From assembly GCA_030268105.1 (NCBI GenBank), contig BSDZ01000103.1:2112501-2176500 (forward strand): a DNA stretch of 64,000 nucleotides. Direction: 5' to 3'. The notes beneath the pieces are model-generated. The model was given only the letters and a program-made list of their open reading frames with translations, searched no databases and had not been told where the DNA came from. This document shows positions 22,904 to 34,740 of this stretch, piece by piece. This DNA is from Volvox africanus. Its lineage: Eukaryota > Chlorophyta > Chlorophyceae > Chlamydomonadales > Volvocaceae. Position 1 is the stretch's first letter. Each line of letters begins with the position of its first letter. The position numbers and the translations under genes were made by a program.

Positions 22904-25900
22904 TCAGAGAGGTCCGTCCTTAGACTGTGCTTCATCAAGCAGGGGTTTCATGTCAGGGGTGAAGTTACGTGCCGGTTCCCAGCTATTGTGCTCAGACGAA
23001 TACCCAGACCACTTAACCAGGTACTCATGTACGTTACGCTTACGCCTGCCTTTGCCAACACGTCGTGCACGGTAATCCAGGATACGTTCGACAGCATACA
23101 GGGTCTGCTTACCCAATAACCAGGTAGAGGGATTAGCTTCCGTAACAGGAGGAATGCTATCGTTAGCCTCAGGCAGAGTACCCCGATATGGACGTACGAG
23201 AGATACATGAAATGTGGGATGAATGCGTAGGTCAGATGGGAGTTGTAACTCTACAGCCACCGACCCTACCATGCGTACGACAGGATAAGGCCCCACAAAG
23301 CGCGGTAATAACTTGCGAGACCCATCAGCCAGGGAACGAAGGTTCTTCGTGCTCAACATAACCAGCTGGCCCTTAGTGAACGTGACGTCCTTTTTGGACT
23401 TGTTATAATAGTCCATAGCCCGTTGCTGTGCAGCTTCCAGGCAAGCTTTAGCGTCAGTTAGACGGGACACGAAAGACTTAGCAAACGTTTTTGCAGCTGG
23501 AACATTTACGTCCAACTCCCGCCAAACAGGCAAAGCAGGATTAAAACCGTAATTCAGGAAAAACGGACTATTACCAACGGACCGGTTAGTAGCATTATTA
23601 ATGGCAAACTCAGCAGCGGTTAGGTAGGTATCCCATGCAGTAGGGGTGCGTCCTGCAAAGATTCGGAGCATATCACCCAGGACACGGTTAACACGCTCTG
23701 TTTGCCCATCAGATTGGGGGTGGTAGGCGGTGGACAGGTTCACCCGCATTCCTACCAGAGTCCCCAGGGCGCCCCAAAACTTACTTGCAAATTGAGTGCC
23801 GCGGTCAGATACCACGGACTTGGGGACCCCATGCAAACGTACCACATTGTCGAAAAATAGACGGGCCGTTTGCTCAGCTGTGCAGGATGATGTCGTGGGG
23901 GCCAGGTGGACCATCTTGGTGAAACGGTCGACCAGGACCAGCACGGCATCGTATCCTCCCTCAGTTTTGGGCAGCGCAACAATAAAGTCCATAGAGACGC
24001 TTTCCCACGGAGCGTCAGGAATAGGAAGAGGTTGGAGATGCCCATGTGCTTTACCAGACTGGGCCTTATTGCGCTGGCACAGGTCGCAACAGAGGACATA
24101 ATTTTCGGTGTCCTTAGCCATGCAGGGCCACCAGAATTGACGCCGCAAAAGCTCTAGTAACCGCGTGCAGCCAGGATGCCCAGCAAGAGGGCCGTCATGA
24201 AAACGTGAGAGAAGTTCACGACGTAATGAATCGTCGTTAGGTACGACAATCTGACGGTGGGATCCTTCCGATCGGATCCATAAGCCATGCCCCGTGTTGT
24301 TGTGAATTGTGAATCACGGGTCGGCTGCATAAGCCTGTTTCAAGCGCTTGGTAAAATCGGAGGGCACGAAGTTAGGTTTTGCCTGAGACCTACTCCGTGT
24401 GCTTACCGCCAGAATGGCTGCATGCAGTGAGGGGTGCCTACTGAGAGCATCAGCTATGTTAAGTGAGCCGCTCAGGTACTCCCAATCAAAGTTAAACCGT
24501 GCCAGGTATTCCATCCAGCGGGCCTGGCGTCGGTTAAGGGAGGGCACACCTTGCAGAAACGTAAGGGGTTTGTGATCAGTCTTGAGGGCAAAAGGCCGGC
24601 CCTCAAGGTAACATCGCCATTCCTTCAAGGCATGTAGGACCGCCAGAAATTCCTGTTCCCCAGTGGTATAACGGGTTTCAGCCCCCGAAAACTTCTTACT
24701 CGTGTATGCAATGGGGCGTCCCTGCTGCAACAGAACTGCCCCCGTCCCATGTATAGATGCATCAGTTATGACCTCTACACGGAACGGCAATGAGTAGTCA
24801 GGGAAGTGCAGGATAATATCATCCGAGATAGCACGCTTCAAAGCATCAAAAGCTTCTTGGCATGCGGGGGTCCAGGCCTCAGGTGACGAGAAGGCTCCCT
24901 TACGTGTGAGGTTTGTTAGCGGTGCAGCAATGACTGAGTAGCGCTCTATGAACTTACGAAAGTAGTTGGTCAGGCCCAAAACCTTACGCAGTTCCTGAAG
25001 GTTGGAGGGCACTGGCCAATCCCGAACAACAGCAGTTTTCCGGGGGTCCATCCGTATGCCACCCTGAGACACTATATGCCCCAGATACTCCACCTGTGGT
25101 TGTGCCCAGTGGCACTTAGAACGCTTAGCATACAGCTGCTCACGCCGCAGAACCTCAAAGACCAGGCGGAGGTGTTGTATGTGCTCCTCACGGGTCTTTG
25201 AAAACACCAGGATATCGTCCAGATAACAGATGACGAATTTGTCGATGTATGGCCTGAAGATGCGGTCCATGACGGCTTGGAACGTTGCAGGGGCGTTCGT
25301 CAGTCCGAAACTAAGGACGGTATATTCAAAATGGCCAAACGGCGTACGGAAAGCCGTTTTAGGGATGTCAGATTCTGCTATACGAATCTGATTATACCCC
25401 TGCTGGAGGTCAATAGAGCTAAAGAATGCAGAATCTTTTAGCTTATCCAGCAGATCATCGACACGTGGGAGGGGGTAACGGTTCTTAACTGTTGCGGCAT
25501 TTAACCCCCTATAGTCAATGCACATTCTCAGAGTCCCATCCTTCTTTCCCACAAACAGAATAGGGGCGGAGTATGGGGATGTGCTTGGCCGTATCATACC
25601 TTTTTTCAGCAGCTCAGTAACCTGTCGTTTGACCTCGTCCAGCTCCAAGGGGCTTAGCCGATACATGGGGCGGGAAACGGGTACTGCACCAGGCACCAAA
25701 GGTATGGTGTGATCCACAGGCCGCATTGGAGGCTTACCAGGGACCTCCTGGAATATATCTGCATATTCCTGTAACAGGGCCTCAAGCTCAGGGTCAGTGG
25801 CATCAGCTGGGATAGAAGTTGCATTCAGGTACAACTTGGGCCGTACTAGTAAAGCATGGGCCCCCTTGCGAATCATGCGAACTGCTGCTTTTCTGCCAAC

Positions 25901-26947
25901 AACTTCAGGTTCAGTGTGCTGACAGATAGCAGTGGTTGCATAATTAAAGCAAGGCGCAGGTGTCATCTGATCTGGTGGCTGTCCGGCAGTAGTAAAGGGT
26001 ACCTTGCAGACTAGATTCCCCTTGCACAGGCGCAAAGATTTAGACTCATAGTCAAGGACAGCCCCATACTGTGCTAGCGTGGAAGAACCCAAGATATACG
26101 TGGCAGCGTCAGTTAGCTCAGGCAACACGTATGGGCGGACATTTAACCTTAAAGGACCTGCAGATAGACGAAGATTAACCTGCCCCAAGATAGCCTGCTT
26201 ACCCCCATCAGCAAGGGTAACTTCTGACCAGGAGCATGGGCTAGGTTTCAGGCCAAGCTGCGTAACCACTGATGCCGAAATGAAATCATCACTGGCTCCA
26301 GAGTCGGCTAGGGCGGTGAACGTACGAGCTGCCGTACTTACGGTGATCAGAGGTACGCCAGCACCTATCAGGGCAGCAGCTTTAGGCAAGCAGAGAGCTG
26401 AAATACAGGGTTCAGTCTCAGGCAAGCCCTCCTGAACCGGTTTAGGAGCGGCAAACCAGACGTCAACAGAGTATGGGCTTCCAGGGAGCTGAACGACCTC
26501 ACCTGCCATATCAAGGCTATGGAAAAGAGCCGTCCCTGGATTAAACCTTAAGACCCGTTGCATTCCCGACAGAAAAGAAGGATTGCGTCGGGACACATAC
26601 TCAGGCAGCAAGATGCATGCTGAGGTATTAGGGTGTTGACGTTTGCATGCCCTAAAGTGAGCTAATTGCTTCTGTAGCTCGCAGAGTGAAGAGGGAGTGA
26701 ACAAGATAGTATGCCCACCCAAGTTAGCGGAGGATAGGGGGCGACCTTGAGGCTCAAACAGATTACAAAAGCCATCAAAGCCGGCACGGACAGTTCGTGC
26801 ATCAAAAGAAAAACGTCTCCCTATCACCTGCTCCACTTGGTTTAAAACAGAGGGCAAAAGAGCCCGTACTGCACGGCACTTTGCTACCATCTGGCCCACA
26901 GCAAAGACCCCAGGTGGTGATCCCTCTATACCAGCCTGGGCAAGTTC
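22904..26947 (-). pseudogene. E5 Pol: full-length with one in-frame stop
   Basis: Directly follows the gag UAG in the same frame. Order from the right: a pre-protease region (HTILFTPSSLCEL... SACILLPEY... GTALFHSL), a protease (LADSGASDDF at about 26285-26308), RT (YLDD at 25214-25225), RNase H (ITDASIHGTGAVLLQQG), the HHCC finger (CDLCQRNK), the integrase core (MDFIVALPKTEGGYD... VSDRGTQFASKF... DGQTE), and a chromodomain near 22970-23050 (YLVKWSGYSSEHNSWEP). The only break is TGA at 24314-24316, where family I has a Trp codon, between RNase H and integrase. A recent single-base loss of function, or a sequencing error. Confidence 0.93.
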
Positions 26948-26950
26948 CTA
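26909..26950 (-). promoter_or_regulatory. Putative gag-pol UAG readthrough signal (E5)
   Basis: On the minus strand: UAG (26948-26950), a 7-base spacer, CCCAGG (26935-26940), a 20-base loop, CCTGGG (26909-26914). Geometry is identical to E2 and E7, and the changed base is matched by a change in its partner (A-U for G-C). The peptide after UAG (ELAQ...EGSPPG) resembles that of family I (GLAR...EGAPPG). Confidence 0.6.
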
Positions 26951-28327
26951 GTGGTCCTTACCCTTATTTTTCTCCGCCCCCAGCATTGGGCAGGAGTCGA
27001 CCCTATGTTGGTCGGAACCGCAACGGAGGCACATCCCATGTTGTTTACGAAAATGGAACTCCCGTCTAGTACATTTGAATGTGGTTAGATACTCCGCCAG
27101 GTTCTGCTTAGGCCCCTTCTTCTGCACATGGCCCCCTTTTGGGGCCAAGTGCCTCCCCAGCTGTCCACCGCCCCTCTTAGACTTACCGGCGCCCTTAACC
27201 TGCCGCGGCTGATCCTCGTGCCCGGTGATGCCTGGACGAACGGATGCAGCCCGCGGTTTTTTGGTCGGGGGCGCCGGGGTCTCCTCGTCAGGGTCGTCGC
27301 AGGCCATGTCCTGTACCGACAGCATGTTCATTTTGGGACGGGCCAGTTTGTCAGATTCCCGTCGGGCCAGTAACCTAAGTTCAGCTCCCAGGGAGAACTG
27401 AACCAAGTCTGTATATGACTTAAAGGTTTTACCCGACAGGTCAGTTGCACAGTCCCCACTAAGGTTGGATGAGAGGCCCTGCTGAAACCAAAACACACGC
27501 TCACTATCAGACAGGTCCGCAATGGGCGTGACAAGAGCCTCAAAGCGGCTCTGATAGGCAGAGACAGTTTCTCCAGGGCGCATGCGGTATTTGCCAGCAT
27601 TTAATTTCAGGCGTGCCTCAGTGTCACGTGACTGGACCTGGGGTGCAAAACGGACAAGCAGTGCTTCTAGCAGTTCCTCAGATGTATAGGAATCCCTTGC
27701 GTTAGTCCATTGATCGTGCCATAATCTTGCCGCGCCTTCAAAGGCAGTGGCCAAGAAAAGACGGCGCGTAGAGTCCTGTTGACCCCCACGGGCTGTGGCA
27801 AAGTAGTTCCCAACATTACGGACAAAGGCCCGTGTTAGAGGCGCAGCAACTCGTCCTAAATCAGAAAGCTTAACATCCATAGGGATATTGAGCTTAGGCA
27901 CTGCGATCGCTATTTTTATCACCTCGTCCTCATGTCCAGTATGAGGAGGCCCAGGTGGCCTGGAAGAGGTGCCCGCAACAGCAGCACAAGTTGTTGCGGC
28001 AGCAGCGGGAGCCATCCCAGGAATATCCACGGCACCAGGTGTCAAATGGTTTGACACTACAGCAGGGCCATGAACATAAAAAGGGGATGGGGCATAAATA
28101 GGTGATGTAGGTGCCTCAGGGGATGCTGTGCCGCCTTGCCTGGGAATAGGTGAAGGCTGGTTCGGAAGGTCGACACCACCTGCCACAGCAGCATTTGGTG
28201 GCTGTGTCAACCTAGAGAGCCATTCCCACCTATTCGCTTGGCTAGCATTAGCAGCAATCCGGCCAACAAACTGAAAGGTGTTGGCAGCAAGAGCCGAGAC
28301 AGCATTCGCTAAGTTCGAGGCTTGCAT
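26948..28327 (-). CDS. E5 Gag polyprotein
   Basis: 459 residues from ATG 28327, open throughout. Residues 1-130 are Ala/Pro-rich. The Retrotrans_gag-like capsid region is about residues 165-320 (LFLATAFEGAARLWHDQW, RPGETVSAYQSRFEALVTPIADL, ERVFWFQQGLS). A basic linker leads to one canonical zinc knuckle CLRCGSDQHRVDSC (CX2CX4HX4C) near the end. It ends in UAG, with Pol in the same frame. Its likely role is particle assembly and RNA packaging in the cytoplasm. Confidence 0.92.
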   Translation of the reverse strand: MQASNLANAVSALAANTFQFVGRIAANASQANRWEWLSRLTQPPNAAVAGGVDLPNQPSPIPRQGGTASPEAPTSPIYAPSPFYVHGPAVVSNHLTPGAVDIPGMAPAAAATTCAAVAGTSSRPPGPPHTGHEDEVIKIAIAVPKLNIPMDVKLSDLGRVAAPLTRAFVRNVGNYFATARGGQQDSTRRLFLATAFEGAARLWHDQWTNARDSYTSEELLEALLVRFAPQVQSRDTEARLKLNAGKYRMRPGETVSAYQSRFEALVTPIADLSDSERVFWFQQGLSSNLSGDCATDLSGKTFKSYTDLVQFSLGAELRLLARRESDKLARPKMNMLSVQDMACDDPDEETPAPPTKKPRAASVRPGITGHEDQPRQVKGAGKSKRGGGQLGRHLAPKGGHVQKKGPKQNLAEYLTTFKCTRREFHFRKQHGMCLRCGSDQHRVDSCPMLGAEKNKGKDH

Positions 28328-29106
28328 ATTGTATGCCTGAAAGCCTAACAGATCGAACTGCGAGTGACTGTTCTGGCGAAAGGCAAAGCAAAGGCAAGGA
28401 CCAGGGCCTACCCAACGCTTGGATGCCTTCGATGAACTTCAAAAATTTTGAAGTCCGCGCGTGAAGTTGATTTGCGATGGATCGGAGTGACTGGGCAGAA
28501 GTGCCGCTCCGACGGGTCTGAGGTGTTGACACTGCAGAAGCACTCACGGCGGTTGGAACAAACACAATACCTTTCAAGTAATAGAGATATATATGTATTA
28601 GTGAAATCCGAAGTGAATTCACGAAGTCGACTCCTCGTTGGATTCGATGCGAAGGTACTATCGAACCCGCAACTACAGGGATTCCTCAGCAAAACTGCAA
28701 TACAAGTTCTAAATAGAAAGCAGTGTTGCAGGAAGATATTACCTAACAGAGAAGGCAGAATTGTCTAGGTCGTGAGCCACGTTGACCGCGACTAACTTAG
28801 AGATTGACTTTAACAGAAAGCACAGCCAAACTCACAGAGAGCAGGTTCTAAGTGTCACTAGACTAATTTCGTGAATATTACAGACCGGTGGTAGCCGCAG
28901 CGAAAATGGCGGCGCTCAGCTCCTCAGGCAATGTCTCCATGTCCAGAGGGATGTCGGCAGGAGGAAGATCGTGGTCGATGTCCATTTATAAAAGGGCAGC
29001 TTGAGTGGCTTGAGCAGTTACCACAGAAAGACTTGAGAAGGCTTGAAAAGATTTCAGCGGAAGACTTGACGAGACGTCCCAGGGAGGAACAGTCTCGATA
29101 CCAGCT
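28328..29106 (-). other. E5 leader and primer-binding region
   Basis: 779 bases between the 5' LTR and gag. Beside the LTR the minus strand reads AGC then TGGTATCGAGACTG, a primer site like those of family I. No conserved frame; short open stretches look accidental. Confidence 0.7.
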
Positions 29107-29528
29107 TGTTGTATATGGTACCCACGAAGGGTGGTATCAAAAGATACCGGTTGTTGTGCCAGAGCCCGATTAAGTAGAGCCGCCGACTAGGTCGTACTTG
29201 AGAGACCATAAGGCCTCGAACCGGGCGTGACCTTCAGAAGTCACCACTACAACCGGTGATTCAGTGAACCAGGAACCAGATGTTCCACCATTTACCATTC
29301 AGGCGGTAAATGGCCCATTCCATACAGGTTATGGAGTAACCGACAGGTTCGGATGTTTCAGGAAATCGGTTAGTATTGGTCATCGACAGCCGAGACCAAA
29401 TCCACAAATCGAATGCCAGATGGGAACATGAAACAGTTAATCTGATAATTAAATATATCATATCATAAAATAATAAACAGATAATTATTATACTTAATGA
29501 ATTACCAAAATGCATAAAGGATACAACA
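29107..29528 (-). repeat. E5 5' LTR
   Basis: 422 bases, nearly identical to the 3' LTR; I noticed two differences near its AT-rich end. Followed by the CGTAC target duplication. Confidence 0.95.
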
Positions 29529-30847
29529 CGTACCACGATGTCACACCAGAGGAGGGCGGAACTGTGCGGAGCCTGTGGTTAATTTCGTTAGCGGCGTTCG
29601 TCCGCCAAAATAAAGAATCCAAGCTTGAAGGATGTAATAGCAGCTTATCAAGTGATAAGGGAAGGCATCCATGAATTGCTTGCGAGGCCTTGGGTGCAAT
29701 TAGTTGCTACCACCGCGCAGTCTCTTGTGAAAGATCCTGAGGTCGCAGCCCCCTTATTGCCAAATTATACTGATGCATATGTCATCCTGGGGCTCCCACC
29801 TATGTTACCTGCTGACTATATGATCCCCTTTGTGTTCGAGCACAACCCGTTTCACAACCTATATACAGGTTAGACTGCTAAAATTGAGCGGATGAAGCGG
29901 CAAGTGGGGGATCTGCTCGCAAAGGGTATGATTCGGCCCAGCACATCGCCATATTCTGCGCCGATATTGTTTGTCGGTAAGAAGGATGGGACGTTGCGCA
30001 TGGGCATCGATTATAGGGGCTTGAATGCGACCACGATTAAAATCGCTACCCTTTGCCGCGCGTCGATGACCTGCTTGATAAGCTGAAGGGCTCAGCTTAT
30101 TTTTCCTCGATTGACCTTCAACAAGGGTATAATCAGATACGCATTGCTGCCTCTGATATTCCGAAAACTGCTTTTCGGACTCCCTTTGGTCACTTCGAAT
30201 ACACGGTCTTGTCGTTTGGACTTACTAATGCGCTCGCCACATTTCAAGCAGTGATGGATCGCATGTTCAGACCGTATATCGACAGGTTCGTTGTTTGTTA
30301 TTTGGATGATGTTTTAATATATTCCAAGATGCGCGAGGAGCACCTGAAGCATCTCGAGCTCGTGCTTGAGGTGATGAAGTGGGAGCAATTGTTTGCTAAA
30401 CGCGCCAAGTGTTTTTGGGCGCAGCCTCAGGTGGAGTATTTGGGCCACATCGTGTCGGCCACTGGAATAAGGATGGACCCACGGAAAGTAGCTGTGGTTC
30501 GCGAGTGGCCTGCGCCGCAGAATCTTACCGAACTATGCCAGTTCTTGGGTTTGACCAACTACTTCCGTAAGTTTATCAATAAATACTCCATTATTGCGGC
30601 CCCACTTACGAATTTGACGAAGAAAGGAGGTTTCGCTTCCCTCAAAGCCTGGACACCCGCGTGTCAGCGGGCATTCGAACAGCTCAAGCGAATCGTCGCC
30701 GACGACGTTACCCTCTTTTTCCCTGATTACTCATTGCCATTCCGTGTTGAAGTTGTACCGGATGCTTCTTTGCATGGAAGCGGCGCTGTATTCTTGCAGG
30801 AAGGACAACCTATCGCCTTCACGAGTAAGAAGTTCTCGGGTGCGGAG
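29529..30847 (+). pseudogene. E3 Pol: protease end, RT, RNase H start
   Basis: Continuation of E3 after E5. A linker (YQVIREGIHELLARPW), RT fingers ([20 protein letters not shown]) and palm (CYLDDVLIY near 30298), LTNYFRKFINKYS, then RNase H to KKFSGAE, where E6 cuts it. The RT A run near 30040 is one base short, shifting the frame exactly as in E1 and E6. A TAG near 29872 breaks the linker. Confidence 0.9.
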
Positions 30848-31660
30848 TGTTGTATCCTTCCTTCTTCAATCATGCACTGAATCTGCACATCTGGATGTTA
30901 GCTAGTGCACACCAAGCTTACGAACAGCAAGGCGATTCAATGCGAGCAAAGTGACAGCGGAAGACTCAAGAATAAGGAAAGATTCAACTTACAATAGTCC
31001 TCGTTTACAAATCAGTAGATGGCCGTCAGACCCCTCGGGCAGCGTTCATCACTCGGCTGCGGATGATATGCTAGAATAGCTCAGGCCGAATATAAATGAT
31101 TATATCGTATGTATGCGTATCAGATAGATTTAAGTACACAAGTACTTAGTCCAAAGTAGCGCGAGCCGACTTCAGTCTCTAGGCGGCCGTCCTCGCACCT
31201 ATCACGTCACGATACCGATGCGCAGTAGAGGTCTCACTGGATTCCGATCTCAAGTGTGAGTACCTTTGTAGCGCTGTTCTAAATATCGTGTCATCCGTGA
31301 TATTATTGGATGCAACGCATGCAATATGCAAAGGTCCGAATATCAATATTCGGTTGCTGACCCAACCATCACGATCGTCACCTTCTCTCATACACGAATG
31401 GTTTATGACGTAAATGAGGTAATAACATTTAAAGTATTATTACGTGATATAATATGCCAATGGATAGATCGCACATTACTTATCAGCCTCGAGTCAAACA
31501 TGTTGACCGACAGCGTGATGTCGTAGATAATAATGCAACATGCCTGATTAGCTAGATATACTCGAGTATATCATGCTAATATGATTGTATCATGCATCAT
31601 CATGCTCGAATGCATTGCAGCCTACTACGGTGCCAACAGTGATCGAACCCGTGTACAACA
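30848..31660 (-). repeat. E6 3' LTR
   Basis: 813 bases, TGTTGTATCC to GTACAACA, followed by the family II polypurine tract on the minus strand. Confidence 0.95.
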
Positions 31661-34600
31661 ACTATCCCCCCTCCCGTATGCAGCGTCCTCGCTGCATCGG
31701 ACAGCATCGACTGCAGAGATCATTGGGTCTGCGTGGCACGTAGACGAGCTTCTTCCAATAGGGGCTTCATTTTCGGCGAGAAGTTACGCATCGGCTCCCA
31801 CGAATTATGCTTGCTAGACTTGCCAGTCCACTTGACCAGATACTCGTGCACCTTCCGCTTCCATCGTTGTCGACCTATACGACGAACCCGATAATCCAAT
31901 ATTCGCTCCACATCATACTCTTTTTGCTTGCCTGCGATCCAGGTCTCGTGACCGGGGTCCATTACTGCAGGGGCATCGGTGTTGTTTGTAACGGGTTCCG
32001 TGCCGTGATAAGGACGGATGAGGGATATATGAAATGTGGGATGGATATTCATATCAGAGGGTAGGGATAGCTCCACATCTACATTCCCTACCATGCGAAC
32101 AATGGGATAGGGACCAATCCAGCGAGGTAGCAATTTATGGGAACCGTCGGCGAGCGAACACAAGTTCTTAGTGCTCAATAATACCATTTGTCCCACCAAA
32201 TATGTTACGTCTCGTTTGGATTTATTATAGTAGTCCATCGTCCGTTGTTGTGCCGCGTCCAAACATGCCTTCACGTCTGTCATGCGGGATAGGAATGACT
32301 TGGCAAAGGTTTAGCCGCTGGGATATTTATCTCCAATTCTCGCCACACGGGTAGCGCAGGATGGAATCCATAATTCAGAAAGAAAGGGCTTTGACCTGTA
32401 GAACGGTTAACAGCGTTGTTAAGCGCAAATTCTGCCGAAGTCAGAAATGTATCCCAAACAGAGGGTGTGCGTCCCGCAAAATTCCTCAACATGTCGCCCA
32501 GCGTGCGATTTGTGCATTCAGTTTGCCCATCGGATTGTGGATGATATGCTGTGCTCAAATGAACGCGCATACCGACGAGTTCACATAGTGCTTCCCAAAA
32601 TTTAGACATGAATTGACCGCCACGATTGGATATCACATTTTTAGGAACGCCATGTAATCGGACCACGTTATCAAAAAATAATCGGGCTGTTTGCTCAGCG
32701 GTGCAAGATGAGGTGCAGGGGGCTAAGTGAACCATCTTGGTCAAGCGATCAACCATAACGAACACCGAGTCGTATCCCCCCTCAGTTTTGGGCAGCGCGA
32801 CTACGAAGTCCATTGAAACACTTTCCCAAGGGGCATCTGGTAAAGGTAAAGGTTGTAACAAACCCTGGCCCTTACCGGATAGTGCTTTATTGCGCTGACA
32901 TAAACTGCACCTTTGCACGAAGTTTTCCGCATCCTTCACCATGGGCGGCCACCAGAATGAGCGTCGTACGAGCTCTGCCAGACGAGTACTTCCAGGATGT
33001 CCTGCTAACGGGTCCTCGTGGAACCGTGCAAGAATATCATAGCGCAAAGTGTCATCGTTCGGCACGATGATTTGTGTGGTCGAACCATCCATCCGTATCC
33101 ACAAATCGTTGCACTTGTGCAGATGCTCCACATTACTCGGTGAAGTAAACCATGGATTGGTCTGATATGCCATCTTGAGTCGTTGCGTGAGATCCGCTGC
33201 TATCCGCACCTCCTGGCTGCGTGAACGAGTAACTGGTGCTGCCAAAATCGCAGCATGCAATGATGGATGTCGACTGAGGGCATCAGCAATATTAATTCTG
33301 CCGGCGGTATACTCCCACGTACAGTCGAAACGAGATAGATATTCCATCCACCGGGCTTGTCGTCAGTTAAGCGTGGGGACACTCTGCAAGAATGTCAGCG
33401 GTTTGTGGTCAGTCTTCAGCGTGAAAGGGCGGCCTTCGAGGTAACAGCGCCACTCCTTCAAAGCATGTAGAGCTGCCAACAGCTCCTGCTCTCCGGTTGT
33501 ATATCGGGTCTCCGCACCCGAGAACTTCTTACTCGTGAAGGCGATCAGTCGTCCTTCCTGCAACAATACAGCGCCGCTTCCATGCAAGGAAGCATCCGAT
33601 ACAACTTCAACACGGAATGGCAACGAGTAATCAGGGAAAGAGAGGGTAACGTCGTCGGCGACGATTTGTTTGAGCTCTCCGAATGCCCGCTGACACACGG
33701 ATGTCCAGGCTTCGAGAGAAACGAAACCTCCTTTCTTCGTCAAATTCGTAAGCGGGGCCGCAATAATGGAGTAATTTTTGATAAACTTACGGAAGTAGTT
33801 GGTCAAACCCAAGAACTGGCGTAGTTCGGTGAGGTATTGCGGCGCGGGCCACTCACGAACCACAGCTACCTTCCGTGGGTCCATCCTTATTCCAGTGGCC
33901 GACACGATGTGGCCCAAATACTCCACTTGAGGCTGCGCCCAAAAACACTTGGCGCGTTTAGCAAACAATTGCTCCCGCTTCATCACCTCAAGCACGAGCT
34001 CGAGATGCTTCAGGTGCTCCTTGCGCGTCTTGGAATATATTAAAACATCATCCAAATAACAAACAACGAACCTGTCGATATACGGTCTGAACATGCGATC
34101 CATCACTGCTTGAAATGTGGTGGGCGCATTAGTAAGTCCAAACGACAAGACCGTGTATTCGAAGTGACCAAAGGGAGTCCGAAAAGCAGTTTTCGGAATA
34201 TCAGAGGCAGCAATGCGTATCTGATTATACCCTTGTTGAAGGTCAATCGAGGAAAAATAAGTTGAGCCCTTCAGCTTATCAAGCAGGTCATCGACACGCG
34301 GCAAAGGGTAGCGATTTTAATCGTGGTCGCATTCAAGCCCCTATAATCGATGCCCATGCGCAACGTCCCATCCTTCTTACCGACAAACAATATCAGCGCA
34401 GAATATGGCGATGTGCTGGGCCGAATCATACCCTTTGCGAGCAGATCCCCCACTTGCCGCTTCACTTCATCTAGCTCCATCGGGCTTAACTTGTGCATAG
34501 GTTGTGAAACGGGTTGTGCTCGAACACAAAGGGGATCGTATAATCAGCAGGTAACATAGGTGGGAGCCCCAGGATGACATATGCATCAGTATAATTTGGC

Positions 34601-34740
34601 AATAAGGGGGCTGCGACCTCAGGATCTTTCACCAGAGACTGCGCGGTGGTAACAACCAATTGCACCCAAGGCCTCACAAGCAATTCATGGATGCCTTCCC
34701 TTATCACTTGATAAGCTACTCTTACATCCTTCAAGCTTGG
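31661..34740 (-). pseudogene. E6 Pol: RT, RNase H, integrase, chromodomain (broken)
   Basis: From the right: a linker (YQVIREGIHELLVRPW), RT with the one-base-short A run near 34315, palm CYLDDVLIY near 34065, RNase H, a TGA after TLN near 33366 (shared with E4), HHCC finger, integrase core and chromodomain (EYLVKWTGKSSKHNSWEP near 31790-31850). A one-base loss near 32311 shifts the frame between the integrase core and its C-terminal part. Integrase and chromodomain are otherwise well preserved. Confidence 0.9.

Larger units (their letters stand above)
22413..29528 (-). mobile_element. E5: Ty3/gypsy family III element, nearly intact
   Basis: A 7,116-base minus-strand element with 422-base LTRs, target duplication CGTAC (22408-22412, 29529-29533), open gag, and pol open except for one TGA. 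The LTRs differ at only a couple of positions by eye, so it is probably the youngest insertion or among the youngest. It differs from families I and II in LTR length and sequence, but shares domain order and the UAG between gag and pol. Confidence 0.95.
12241..30847 (+). mobile_element. E3: Ty3/gypsy family II element hosting E4, E5 and E6
   Basis: Plus-strand element inserted in the RT of E1. It keeps a 5' LTR, leader, gag, a degraded protease stretch, RT and the start of RNase H. It is cut by E4 in gag (target duplication CCGTA), by E5 in the protease stretch (CGTAC) and by E6 in RNase H. Its integrase and 3' LTR should follow E6 but do not; they are missing. Confidence 0.88.
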
